DNA of 64,000 nucleotides, from positions 123,619-187,618 of the forward strand of contig NZ_VJOK01000001.1 of the NCBI RefSeq assembly GCF_013302895.1, read 5' to 3'. Made by a program: the position numbers and the translations under genes. The notes under the pieces are model-generated. The model made no database searches and was not told where the DNA came from. It saw only the letters and a program-made list of their open reading frames with translations. Of the stretch, positions 33,729 through 41,657 are shown one piece after another; the stretch's first letter is position 1, and every line of letters starts with the position of its first letter. The stretch is from Streptomyces albus subsp. chlorinus. GTDB taxonomy: Bacteria > Actinomycetota > Actinomycetes > Streptomycetales > Streptomycetaceae.

Positions 33729-34442
33729 ATGTCGCAGCCCATCACAGAGGAACACCACCCGACCGCCCTGATCGTCGGCGCGTCCCGCGGACTCGGATGC
33801 GCCATGACCGCCGAACTCGCCGACCGGGGATGGTCGGTCATCGGCACCGTCCGGGGTACTGCCCGAACGCCCCTGCACGACCTCGCCGACCGTCATCCCG
33901 AACGCGTACGCGTGGAACACCTCGACATCACCGAGCCGGAGCAACTGGCCCCCTTGCACGAGCGCCTGGCCGGGCGGCAGCTCGACATCCTGTTCGTCAA
34001 CGCAGGAACCACCAACAACGAGCAGACCCCCATCGGAGCCGTTCCCACCGAGGACTTCATCGATGTCATGGTGACCAACGCGCTCAGCCCCCTGCGCGTC
34101 ATCGAGGCGCTTGACGGCCTGGTGACCTCAAGCGGCCTGATCGGTGTGATGTCCTCGGGGCAGGGCAGCATCACCAACAACACAAACGGGATGCGCGAGG
34201 TCTACCGTGGCAGCAAAGCCGCACTCAACATGTTCCTGCGCAGCTACGCCACCCGCCAGGCCGACACCGAGCGAGCGCTGCTCCTGATGGCTCCCGGCTG
34301 GATCCGCACCGAACTGGGCGGCGACGACGCGCCGTACACCGTGCGGGAAAGCATCCCGCTCATCGTGGACGTACTGCTCTCGCACCTCGGCAACAAGGGC
34401 CTGGCCTACCTGGACCGCTTCGGGGAGCCCGTCCCCTGGTGA
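33729..34442 (+). CDS. Short-chain dehydrogenase (C-factor-like)
   Basis: 237 residues. The cofactor motif VGASRGLG is at about 16-23, VRVEHLDITEPEQL follows, FVNAGTTNN takes the NAG position, SSGQGSI supplies the Ser, YRGSKAALNMFLRSYA the Tyr-x3-Lys, and MAPGWIRTELGG the C-terminal loop. The pattern is that of the CsgA/C-factor-like SDR group. It lies 106 bases after the amidohydrolase with ribosome site GGAAAGGA, so co-transcribed. Likely acts on the same substrate series. Confidence 0.9.
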   Translation: MSQPITEEHHPTALIVGASRGLGCAMTAELADRGWSVIGTVRGTARTPLHDLADRHPERVRVEHLDITEPEQLAPLHERLAGRQLDILFVNAGTTNNEQTPIGAVPTEDFIDVMVTNALSPLRVIEALDGLVTSSGLIGVMSSGQGSITNNTNGMREVYRGSKAALNMFLRSYATRQADTERALLLMAPGWIRTELGGDDAPYTVRESIPLIVDVLLSHLGNKGLAYLDRFGEPVPW

Positions 34443-34659
34443 CTCGTGACTGGTGACCTGAGATGTCGCCCCATCGAGTCGAAGGACGCGCGCCGAACAC
34501 GGACCATCGCCGCAGACCGCTACGCGCCTACGGTGTCGTTGCCCGCCCCGGTGAACAGCCGGCCACCGGAGAGGACGAGCAGGCGGCGGCTGGGAGCCCC
34601 GTCACAGTGGCCGGTGCGTCGAGCGTCGGGCGGCCATCGTCGGCCGCTCGGGGCACGTA

Positions 34660-34689
34660 AAGGCCGCCCGGCTGATGCCGGACGGCCTT
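34660..34689. terminator. Terminator hairpin at end of arsI
   Basis: AAGGCCGCCCGG / CCGGACGGCCTT, 11 of 12 pairs, 6-base loop, just downstream of the minus-strand stop at 34702. Confidence 0.7.
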
Positions 34690-34701
34690 GATGCCGACGG
34701 C

Positions 34702-35175
34702 TCAGCTTCCGCAGCATCCGGCCGGCGCGGACGCCGCGTCGGCTGTCGTGGCGCTGCTGACGCGTGGGGTGCCGTCCCCGCCAGGGACCGATGCCCCGTC
34801 GAGCGAGTCGGCGTCGGCCTTCACGACGTAAACCTCCCACGGCTCGCGGCCGGGGCCGTGGACCCAGACCTTGTCCTGAAGGGCGTAGCAGCAGGTGGTG
34901 TCATTCTCCTCGAAGGCGGCCAGCCCGGCGTCCTTCAGGCGTTCGGTGGCGGCGGTGACCTGTGCGGTGTCCCCGACCTCGACACCCAGGTGGTCAAGCC
35001 GGGTGTCCTGGCCGTCCTCGCCCTCGATCAGCACCAGCTTCAGCGGCGGTTCGTCGATCGCGAAGTTGGCGTAGCCGGGGCGGCGCTTGGCCGGCTCGAC
35101 ACCGAAGAGCTTGGTGTAGAAGGCCACCGATCCTTCCAGGTCAGGGACGTTCAAAGCGAGCTGCAGACGCGACAT
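34702..35175 (-). CDS. arsI: ArsI/CadI-type glyoxalase-fold protein (organoarsenical C-As lyase)
   Basis: 158 residues, vicinal-oxygen-chelate fold: LALNVPDLEGSVAFYTKLFGVEPAKRRPGYANF (in parts), LDHLGVEV and EPWEVYVVKAD. The adjacent Cys pair in NDTTCCYALQDKVWV is the trivalent-arsenical binding site of ArsI; the tail ends GCCGS, as usual in this family. Metal ligands are the His in LDHLG and the Glu in WEVY. It would demethylate or degrade trivalent organoarsenicals in the cytoplasm. Divergent from arsR, sharing its promoter. CadI is the alternative name for close relatives. Confidence 0.9.
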   Translation of the reverse strand: MSRLQLALNVPDLEGSVAFYTKLFGVEPAKRRPGYANFAIDEPPLKLVLIEGEDGQDTRLDHLGVEVGDTAQVTAATERLKDAGLAAFEENDTTCCYALQDKVWVHGPGREPWEVYVVKADADSLDGASVPGGDGTPRVSSATTADAASAPAGCCGS

Positions 35176-35255
35176 GGCAAACCTCCGAACAGGTTGCATC
35201 GATACTCTTCAATTTCGAGCTTGCACCCTGGATCGAAAGACGCCAACATAGAGAT

Positions 35256-35648
35256 ATGACGAAACAAGGGCCCGAGGTGCTCGGCCGGGACGTCGAGGGC
35301 TGTTGCCCGGCACTGCTGACCGCCCCGCTGGCCGAGGACCAAGCAGCGGAGCTGGCGAGGGTGTTCAAGGCGCTGGGGGATCCGGTCCGGCTGCGGTTGC
35401 TGTCGATGATCGCTTCGCAGGCCGGTGGGGAGGTGTGCGTGTGCGACCTGACGCCGCACTTCGATCTGTCCCAGCCGACCATCTCCCACCACCTCAAACT
35501 GTTGCGGCAGGCCGGCCTCATCGACTGCGAGCGGCGGGGTACGTGGGTGTATTACTGGCTCATTCCCGAGATGACCGACCGCCTGGCAGGCATCCTCACC
35601 CGACCCGCAGGCACCTCGCTGCCCGACCGCGCGGACGCCGCCTCGTGA
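35256..35648 (+). CDS. arsR: ArsR arsenical-responsive repressor
   Basis: 130 residues, winged helix: LARVFKALGDPVRLRLLSMIAS, then GGEVCVCDLTPHFDLSQPTISHHLKLLRQAGLIDCERRGTWVYYWL (in parts). CVCD gives the classical arsenite Cys pair of the alpha-3 site, and an N-terminal VEGCCPAL offers an additional pair. It represses arsI and arsR-acr3-arsC from the 80-bp divergent promoter. Its stop overlaps the acr3 GTG start. Confidence 0.93.
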   Translation: MTKQGPEVLGRDVEGCCPALLTAPLAEDQAAELARVFKALGDPVRLRLLSMIASQAGGEVCVCDLTPHFDLSQPTISHHLKLLRQAGLIDCERRGTWVYYWLIPEMTDRLAGILTRPAGTSLPDRADAAS

Positions 35649-36757
35649 AGGACGATGCGACCGCGGACAAGCAGGTGAGGGGGAAGCTGTCGTTCCTGGA
35701 TCGGTGGCTGGCGGTGTGGATCCTCGCGGCGATGGCAGTCGGCCTGGGTCTCGGGCGTCTGGCACCCGGTCTGGGTGACGCACTGGCGAGGGTGACGGTG
35801 GCCGGCGTCTCGCTGCCGATCGCGCTGGGGCTGCTGGTGATGATGTATCCGGTCCTGGCCAAGGTCCGCTACGACCGGCTGGAGACCGTGACCCGCGACA
35901 GGCGGCTCCTGTTGCCCTCTCTGCTGCTGAACTGGGTTCTCGGCCCGGCGGTGATGTTCGTTCTCGCGTGGCTCTTCCTGCCGGACCTGCCCGAGTACCG
36001 CACCGGGCTGATCATCGTCGGTCTCGCACGCTGCATCGCCATGGTCATCATCTGGAACGACCTGGCCTGCGGCAATCGTGAGGCCGCCGCCGTTCTCGTA
36101 GCGCTCAACAGCGTCTTCCAGGTGATCGCCTTCTCCGCCCTGGGCTGGTTCTACCTGACTGTTCTGCCCGGCTGGCTCGGCCTGGAACAAGCCACGCTGG
36201 ATGTGGCGGTGTGGGAGATCGCCCGGGGCGTGCTGATCTTTCTCGGCATTCCCCTGGCAGCCGGCTACGCGACCCGCCGCCTGGGAGAGAAGGTCAGAGG
36301 CCGTACCTGGTACGAGAGCCGGCTCCTCCCGCGCATCGGGCCCTTCGCCCTGTACGGGCTGCTGTTCACGGTCGTCGTCCTCTTCGCCCTCCAGGGGGAG
36401 GCGATCACATCCCGGCCACAGGATGTCGCCCGGATCGCACTGCCCCTGCTGGTGTACTTCGCGCTGATGTGGGCTGGATCCATGGCTCTGGGCCGGGCCA
36501 TCGGCCTGGACCACCCGAAGACGACGACGCTGGCGTTCACCGCTGCGGGCAACAACTTCGAGCTGGCCATCGCGGTGGCCATCGCCACCTTCGGCGCGAC
36601 GAGCGGGCAGGCCCTCGCCGGAGTCGTCGGCCCTCTCATCGAAGTCCCCGTCCTCATCGGACTCGTGCACGTCGCCCTGCACACCCGCCGCTATTTCCCC
36701 CAGCCCGGCACCGGCCTCGCACCGGCTCCTTCCGAAAAGGACTCCGCCCATGTCTGA
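35645..36757 (+). CDS. acr3: Acr3 arsenite efflux permease
   Basis: 370 residues, ten predicted TM helices. The start is GTG 35645 within the GTGA overlap with arsR, which also suits the family N-terminus (KLSFLDRWLAVWILAAMAVG). The key Cys is in VGLARCIAMVIIWNDLACGN, the conserved TM4 motif needed for arsenite transport. TM9-type AAGNNFELAIAVAIATFG is intact. It exports arsenite using the proton gradient. Overlaps arsC by 8 bases, so the operon is tightly coupled. Confidence 0.94.
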   Translation: MKDDATADKQVRGKLSFLDRWLAVWILAAMAVGLGLGRLAPGLGDALARVTVAGVSLPIALGLLVMMYPVLAKVRYDRLETVTRDRRLLLPSLLLNWVLGPAVMFVLAWLFLPDLPEYRTGLIIVGLARCIAMVIIWNDLACGNREAAAVLVALNSVFQVIAFSALGWFYLTVLPGWLGLEQATLDVAVWEIARGVLIFLGIPLAAGYATRRLGEKVRGRTWYESRLLPRIGPFALYGLLFTVVVLFALQGEAITSRPQDVARIALPLLVYFALMWAGSMALGRAIGLDHPKTTTLAFTAAGNNFELAIAVAIATFGATSGQALAGVVGPLIEVPVLIGLVHVALHTRRYFPQPGTGLAPAPSEKDSAHV

Positions 36758-37166
36758 GGACAAGCCATCGGTGCTGTTCGTGTGCGTCCACAACGCCGGA
36801 CGCTCCCGGATGGCCGCCGCCCTCCTCACCCACCTCGCGGGCGACCAGGTCGAGGTCCGCTCCGCCGGTTCCGCTCCGGCCGACCAGGTCGACCCGGCCG
36901 TGGTCGACGCCATGCGCGAAGTGGGCATCGACCTGACCCAAGCACGGCCGAGGGTGCTCACCACGGAAGCGGTGCGCGCCTCCGACGTGGTGGTGACGAT
37001 GGGCTGTGGCGATGCCTGCCCGGTCTTCCCCGGAAAGCGCTATCTCGACTGGGCCCTGGCCGATCCCGCCGGGCAAGACATCCAGGCCGTCCGCCCCATC
37101 CGTGACCAGATCGAGCAACACACCCGCGGCCTTCTCTCCGAACTCGGCATCGAGACGCGCGCGTGA
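36750..37166 (+). CDS. arsC: ArsC arsenate reductase (LMW phosphatase-like)
   Basis: 138 residues. The P-loop VCVHNAGRSRMAAALL carries the nucleophile Cys (residue 12), and VTMGCGDACPVFPGKRYLDWAL holds the second and third Cys of the relay. This is the low-molecular-weight phosphatase type that uses thioredoxin or mycothiol/mycoredoxin. Reduces arsenate so that Acr3 can export arsenite. Last gene of the operon. Confidence 0.93.
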   Translation: MSEDKPSVLFVCVHNAGRSRMAAALLTHLAGDQVEVRSAGSAPADQVDPAVVDAMREVGIDLTQARPRVLTTEAVRASDVVVTMGCGDACPVFPGKRYLDWALADPAGQDIQAVRPIRDQIEQHTRGLLSELGIETRA

Positions 37167-37391
37167 CTGCCGAGACCGACGTACGTGCCTCGTCCGATGA
37201 CGCGGCACGTGCCGGTTCCGCAGGCGGCGGCGCTCCGGGCCCCCAGGCGGTCGTCGCCGACGGCAAGGCGGCATCCCCACCTCGCCCGTTCTCCACCGCG
37301 GACCCCCCGTGCGCCACCGGGAAGTGACCAGCCATCGGCCTCGTGCGCCCGCCCCTCGCCCGCCTTCGTGCACCTGGCACACCTCACCGTC

Positions 37392-38020
37392 TCACCGCGG
37401 GGAGTCGTCCGGTGCGCCCGGAGACCGGGTGCCGGTGAGGGCGAGTGTCGCGTCGAGAAATACGGAGTTCAGGACGGGGAGTTGCTCGGGGGATTCCGGC
37501 AGCAGGAACAGCCAGGCGAGGACGGGGCCGACCAGCAGGGCGTTGAGGGCGACCGGGTCGGGGCGGGTGGTCAGTTCACCGCGTGCGGCCGCGCGGTCCA
37601 GAATCTCCGTGAGGGTCTGGCGCTGGGCTTCGAGATACTTCTCAGCGAACCGGTCGCGGAGTGCGGGATAGGCGTGGATATCCGCCAGCAGGCCGGGGAC
37701 CGTCCCCTGCGGCGGAGAGGCCATGCTGTCCGCGATCTCGGCCAGCACGGCGGACAGGTCGGCGTGGAGCGACCCACGGTCGGGCGGTACCGCCAGGAAC
37801 TGATCCGGCAGGAGAACGTCGAAGATCATTCCTTGTTTGGTGGCGTGGCGCCGGTAGATCGCCGCCTTGCCCACGCCGGCCCGCGCGGCCACCTCGGCCA
37901 TGATGAGCCGCGCATATCCCACCTCGGTCAGCAACTCTCGAACGGCGGAGGCGATGGCGTCGTCGACGCGGCTGTCGCGGGGGCGGCCCCCTGATTACGG
38001 GCTTGCTTTCGCACGGACAT
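37392..38020 (-). pseudogene. TetR-family regulator, frameshifted in a homopolymer
   Basis: The C-terminal ~180 residues are intact (LLTEVGYARLIMAEVAARAGVGKAAIYRRHATKQGMIF, in parts, then a TetR_C-like domain). The natural N-terminus (MSVRKQARN from ATG 38018-38020, then GRPRDSRVDDAIASAVREL) needs a frame change at a C5 tract (37987-37991, plus strand), where one extra base restores a continuous gene. As written, the downstream frame has a TAA just before GRPRDSR. A sequencing slip or a recent inactivation. Divergent from the 38.1-38.97 kb genes. Confidence 0.75.
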
Positions 38021-38154
38021 GGCTGCATCACACGAGATCATGAGTAACGGAAGCATCGGTTCCAGAACTGGGGGTTTCGTCTCGGCGAAGTCGACAGCCG
38101 GCACAGCGATCGCACCGGGGTGGCGCGGTCCACGGCGCCGACCCGTTCACCGAG

Positions 38155-38523
38155 GTGTACCAGCTGGACGACGAAGCGGCCCGCGAACCGGCCGACAAAA
38201 CCGTCCACAGCATCATGCACCTGGGCTGGGCGCCGACCATCGAGGGTGGATACGAACTGCGCAGGGCCGCCCTGGTCAGACCCAACGGGCTGTTCGGACG
38301 GCTCTATATGGCCGCCATCGCACCGTCCCGGTATCCCGTCGTCTACCCGGCGCTGACCCGCCCATGGGAACGTGCCTGGCTCGACCACGGCCGTCACCCC
38401 CGGCAGCCGGACGGACGCGCCGTGAGCGCAGAATGCGCCGGCCCTGACCGACCGGGCCATGCCGGAAGAACAGCCGTGTCCGAACCCGCCGCACCTCCCC
38501 AACGGATGGGAAGACCGAAATGA
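38155..38523 (+). CDS. DUF2867-like protein, N-terminus uncertain
   Basis: 122 residues from GTG 38155; the coding pattern begins slightly earlier (GADPFTEVYQLDDEAA). The core SIMHLGWAPTIEGGYELRRAALVRPNGLFGRLYMAAIAPSRYPVVYPALTRPWERAW (in parts) is the DUF2867 C-terminal pattern. No good start exists for a full-length protein, so the gene is probably 5'-truncated or starts at this GTG. The stop overlaps the next ATG (ATGA), indicating coupling to the membrane protein. Function unknown. Confidence 0.6.
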   Translation: MYQLDDEAAREPADKTVHSIMHLGWAPTIEGGYELRRAALVRPNGLFGRLYMAAIAPSRYPVVYPALTRPWERAWLDHGRHPRQPDGRAVSAECAGPDRPGHAGRTAVSEPAAPPQRMGRPK

Positions 38524-38969
38524 GCAAATGTGCCGGCTGGCTCCTCGTGTTCCTCGGGGGCGCCCACACACTCCTGGCCCTGACGCCGGAGGGAGCGGCC
38601 CGCCACGCCGGAGAGTGGTTCAGCGGGGCGCCGTGGGGCGACGACTTCTCCGGCATGAGCCCGGCCAACAGCGCGCTCCGGCTGTCCTTGGAGGGCTTCG
38701 GCCCGCCTCTCGTCGTGGCCGGTCCGCTCGTCCTGTGGCTGGACCGCCGTGGCATCACCCCACCGCTGTTCCTCGCGTGGACGCTGGGAATCTGGGGGGC
38801 GGTGGACGCCATCATCCTCATCACCACTCCCTGGCCGCTCCTCCTGCTCGCGAACATCTTGCTGTTGGTCGGAGGCCGCCGCGCCATCGGCCGCGGCATC
38901 CCTCGCGTCTCACACGCGGGCGCGGCAGCGAACCCGAGTTCCTCTTGTCCTGGCGGGAGACGCGGCTGA
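38520..38969 (+). CDS. Small four-TM membrane protein (DUF6463-like)
   Basis: 149 residues with hydrophobic segments KCAGWLLVFLGGAHTLLAL, LSLEGFGPPLVVAGPLVLWL, PLFLAWTLGIWGAVDAIILI and WPLLLLANILLLVGG, and a polar tail. The WLLVFLGGAHTL start with a His in TM1 is typical of the DUF6463 group. Its ATG overlaps the stop of the DUF2867-like gene. TetR-DUF-membrane pairs of this kind are common in actinobacteria. Role unknown. Confidence 0.75.
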   Translation: MSKCAGWLLVFLGGAHTLLALTPEGAARHAGEWFSGAPWGDDFSGMSPANSALRLSLEGFGPPLVVAGPLVLWLDRRGITPPLFLAWTLGIWGAVDAIILITTPWPLLLLANILLLVGGRRAIGRGIPRVSHAGAAANPSSSCPGGRRG

Positions 38970-39134
38970 CGGCGGAACCCTGCGAAACACTCCCACGCCA
39001 GGTCTCCCAACACCGTCGTGAGCCGTCTTCCTCTGCCGCGTGCCGTGGGTGGGTCGGTGATCCTGCGGTGACGCAGCCCCGGGGCGGCAGGTGACCGGAC
39101 GCGGCGCGGGCTGGGCGGAATCCGGCCGTCTGGC

Positions 39135-39626
39135 TCATGTCCGGCGGGTGGCGTCGATCTGCTCGCGCAGGATGTCGCTGTGCCCGGCGTGGCGGGCGAA
39201 TTCCTGGATCATGAGCAGGTAGATCCATCGCAGGGTGACGGTGCCGAAGCCGGGGCGCTGTCGAGTGGCGTCCAGGTCGATGTCCGCGGCGATCGCTCGT
39301 GAGCGGCTGCTGGCGCGCTCGAACTCGGCGATCACGTCAGCGACCGTTTCGTCCTCGCTGACCGAGAAACTGTCCTCACCCGCCATCGCACCGTCACATG
39401 CGGATTCCGGCAGACCTCCCAGGACGTGCTGGAACCACATGCGTTCTGCGAACGCGGCGTGCTTGACCAGCCCGATCGGCGTCGTCATGGACGGGACGAG
39501 CCGGCGGCGTGCCTCTGTTTCCGACAGACCGCGCACCGTGTCGGTCAACTCGGTCCGCATGTGGTCGAGCATGTACTCGAGCAGCCGGCGCTCGGGGCCG
39601 ACGGTGAGACGAGTCGGGTTCTTCAT
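39135..39626 (-). CDS. DinB/DUF664 family protein (thiol-transferase-like)
   Basis: 163 residues, four-helix DinB fold: RRLLEYMLDHMRTELTDTVRGLSETEARRRLVPSMTTPIGLVKHAAFAERMWFQHVLGG (in parts), and the end LRWIYLLMIQEFARHAGHSDILREQID. His residues in LVKHAAF and ARHAGHSDIL are the expected metal ligands of mycothiol-dependent DinB enzymes. Probably a mycothiol S-transferase in detoxification. Start MKNPTRLTVG at 39624-39626. Confidence 0.9.
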   Translation of the reverse strand: MKNPTRLTVGPERRLLEYMLDHMRTELTDTVRGLSETEARRRLVPSMTTPIGLVKHAAFAERMWFQHVLGGLPESACDGAMAGEDSFSVSEDETVADVIAEFERASSRSRAIAADIDLDATRQRPGFGTVTLRWIYLLMIQEFARHAGHSDILREQIDATRRT

Positions 39627-40201
39627 TGGTCATGTGTCCTTTCGCGGGAATGGGTGGGAGCGCGCACGCTTCCGCTCGACTGGGCTGGCGATGTGCCCAG
39701 GCCGGACGGGTGTATCGAGGCCGCCGCCTCGCGCGGTTTCGGTGTGGCGGGCGAGGATTGCCGGCTCCAGCCGGCCCGAGAGGCGGCGATGCATCCGGCT
39801 GCACGCGGCAGAGCGGGCCGATGCGATCGGTTCGGAGTCGGAGGCGAACCGGGCGTCGGCCGGGTCGCCATGGCCGAGGGGGCCGAGCAGGGAGGGGGAA
39901 CGTCGATGACGAACAACTGGCCCATCGAGACGACAAGGCCGGCATCTCCTCGGACTCTTGCGTCCGAGCTGCCGCAGAAGACCTCGCCGACATCAACTCT
40001 ACCCCAGCAGAGGGCGCAGGTCCGTCTCAGTAGCCTGCCACCGTCAAGGAGCTGAGAGAGTCGTCCGAGGGACCTGGCCTCCTGGCCGGGTGTCCGGACG
40101 GGGCCTCTGCCGACTCGGCATGTTCGCGGCTGGGGCCGGTCTGGGCCGCGCCGTAAGGAAAGCCTTTGCGTATGCAGCCGTCCGGATGTTGGGGTGGACC
40201 G
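39627..40201. other. Gene-free stretch, nothing recognised
   Basis: About 575 bases; both strands contain open frames but none with a ribosome site plus recognisable family. It separates the divergent DinB and phosphotransferase genes and should contain both promoters. Confidence 0.5.
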
Positions 40202-41161
40202 GTGAGCAACCATGACGAGGCGGCTGTCGGACCGTTGACGCTGGCGTGGGTGAGCCGCCACCTGGAGGCCGGCGAACGGATCGTCGAAATTGACGCGCTG
40301 CACGGCGGCATCACTGCTGAGATGCGGAGGCTGACCGTCGGCGCTCGCGATGGCAGTACCCGCGACCTGGTGCTGCGGTCCTTCGTCGATCCGCTCTCTG
40401 CGAAGTACGCCGAGGACTGGTTGAACAGGGAGGCCGTCGCCCTGACCCAGCTCGCGGGGACCGACGTGCCGACTCCTGGCCTGGTCGCGGTGGATGCGAC
40501 CGCCGCGCACTGCGAGCACCCGTCCCTGCTGATGACACATCTGACGGGCCGGACCGTCCTCACCGATGAGGGAGTGGAGACGCGCGTCCAGCTGCTGGCC
40601 CGTCAGCTCGTGGCGATTCACGCCTTGCGACCCGCCGAGCGGCCCCCGGAGTACGCGACGTTGACGACGGCCGACACCGTCGTCACGCCGAGGGGTGCCG
40701 ACGCGGCGGTATGGTCCGCGGCGATCGACGTGATCCGCCAGCCGGCGCCGCCCTATGAGGGGCGGTTCCTGCACCGGGATTTCCAGCCCGGCAACGTCCT
40801 GTTCGATGTGTCGTCCTCCGAGCCGGACGGCGCTCGGATCACCGGGGTCGTCGACTGGGCGGCGGTCTCCTGGGGCCCGGCGGATCTCGATGTGGCGCAC
40901 TGCTCGGCCGTTCTCGCGCTCCTGCACGGCCCGGCATGGGGGCTACGGTTCTCCGAGGCGTACGAGGAGGCCGGTGGTGTGCTGGCCGCGACCGCGAGTG
41001 AGCGGCTGTACTGGCAGGTGCGGGACGGGCTGGCGTGCTCGGAAGAAGTGCGTCAGGTGGCCCGGCCGTGGCGTGAGGCAGGAAGGGCCGATCTGACGAC
41101 GCGAGTCGTGGAGCAGCGGCTGGATGCCTACGTCACCGCCCTGATGGCCACGCTGGGCTGA
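40202..41161 (+). CDS. Aminoglycoside phosphotransferase-like (APH/choline-kinase fold) protein
   Basis: 319 residues from GTG 40202 (an ATG at 40172 is in frame and possible). Kinase-like fold: VLRSFVDPL for the N-lobe, then the catalytic loop FLHRDFQPGNVLFD with HxDxxxxN (about residue 197), and the metal-binding Asp in ITGVVDWAAVSWGPADLDVAH. Could phosphorylate an antibiotic, a sugar or another small alcohol. The APH-like superfamily is broad, so resistance is only a possibility. Confidence 0.85.
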   Translation: MSNHDEAAVGPLTLAWVSRHLEAGERIVEIDALHGGITAEMRRLTVGARDGSTRDLVLRSFVDPLSAKYAEDWLNREAVALTQLAGTDVPTPGLVAVDATAAHCEHPSLLMTHLTGRTVLTDEGVETRVQLLARQLVAIHALRPAERPPEYATLTTADTVVTPRGADAAVWSAAIDVIRQPAPPYEGRFLHRDFQPGNVLFDVSSSEPDGARITGVVDWAAVSWGPADLDVAHCSAVLALLHGPAWGLRFSEAYEEAGGVLAATASERLYWQVRDGLACSEEVRQVARPWREAGRADLTTRVVEQRLDAYVTALMATLG

Positions 41162-41172
41162 AATACCTCGAT

Positions 41173-41470
41173 TCAGGGCACGGTACGGAGGCCGGAGACT
41201 CCGGAAGTGTGCGAGAGCAGGTGCCGGATCTCGACGTCCCGCCTGCTGTTGGCCGCGAACTCGGGCCGGTACCCGGCTACGGACGCGTGGACGTCGGGGT
41301 CACCGCCGTCGACGAGCATGAGCGCGCGGTGAGGCTGGTGACGGTCTTGGTGACGGACCAGACGTTGGTGAGGGTGTTCTCGTCCCACTCGATGGTGCGG
41401 TCCGAGTCGCGGCCGGACGTCGTCCTGGTCGGTCACAGCCGTCCAACCGCCGACCGGTCCGGAGCACTGA
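41173..41470 (-). pseudogene. Serine hydrolase (class C beta-lactamase-like) remnant
   Basis: Minus-strand pieces [23 protein letters not shown], containing the SxxK catalytic tetrad start (SVTK), and, after a 2-base shift near 41328, [23 protein letters not shown] and [14 protein letters not shown], then a stop. The Tyr-x-Asn and KTG-like motifs and the rest of the ~380-residue protein are absent. Clearly a truncated and frameshifted esterase/beta-lactamase-family gene, convergent with the phosphotransferase gene. Confidence 0.7.
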
Positions 41471-41571
41471 GAATCGGCCTGGGGCGGGGCGAGTTGGCCT
41501 CCCGGTCTGCCCGTGCTCGGGGTGCACGCGTCGGGTCGCCCGATCACCGCCCCCCGGCCCGGTGAATTAAC

Positions 41572-41582
41572 TGCATTATGCA
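41572..41582. promoter_or_regulatory. Short palindrome upstream of AMP-forming synthetase
   Basis: TGCATTATGCA, perfect 5-bp arms around one base, in an A+T-rich island about 75 bases upstream of the ATG. Possible operator or promoter element. Confidence 0.4.
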
Positions 41583-41657
41583 CATGGTTTGCTGAGGAGT
41601 GATGAGGAGCCCGGGGACCGCCTCCCCGGGAGACATGCGTAAGCACGAAGAAGGATC

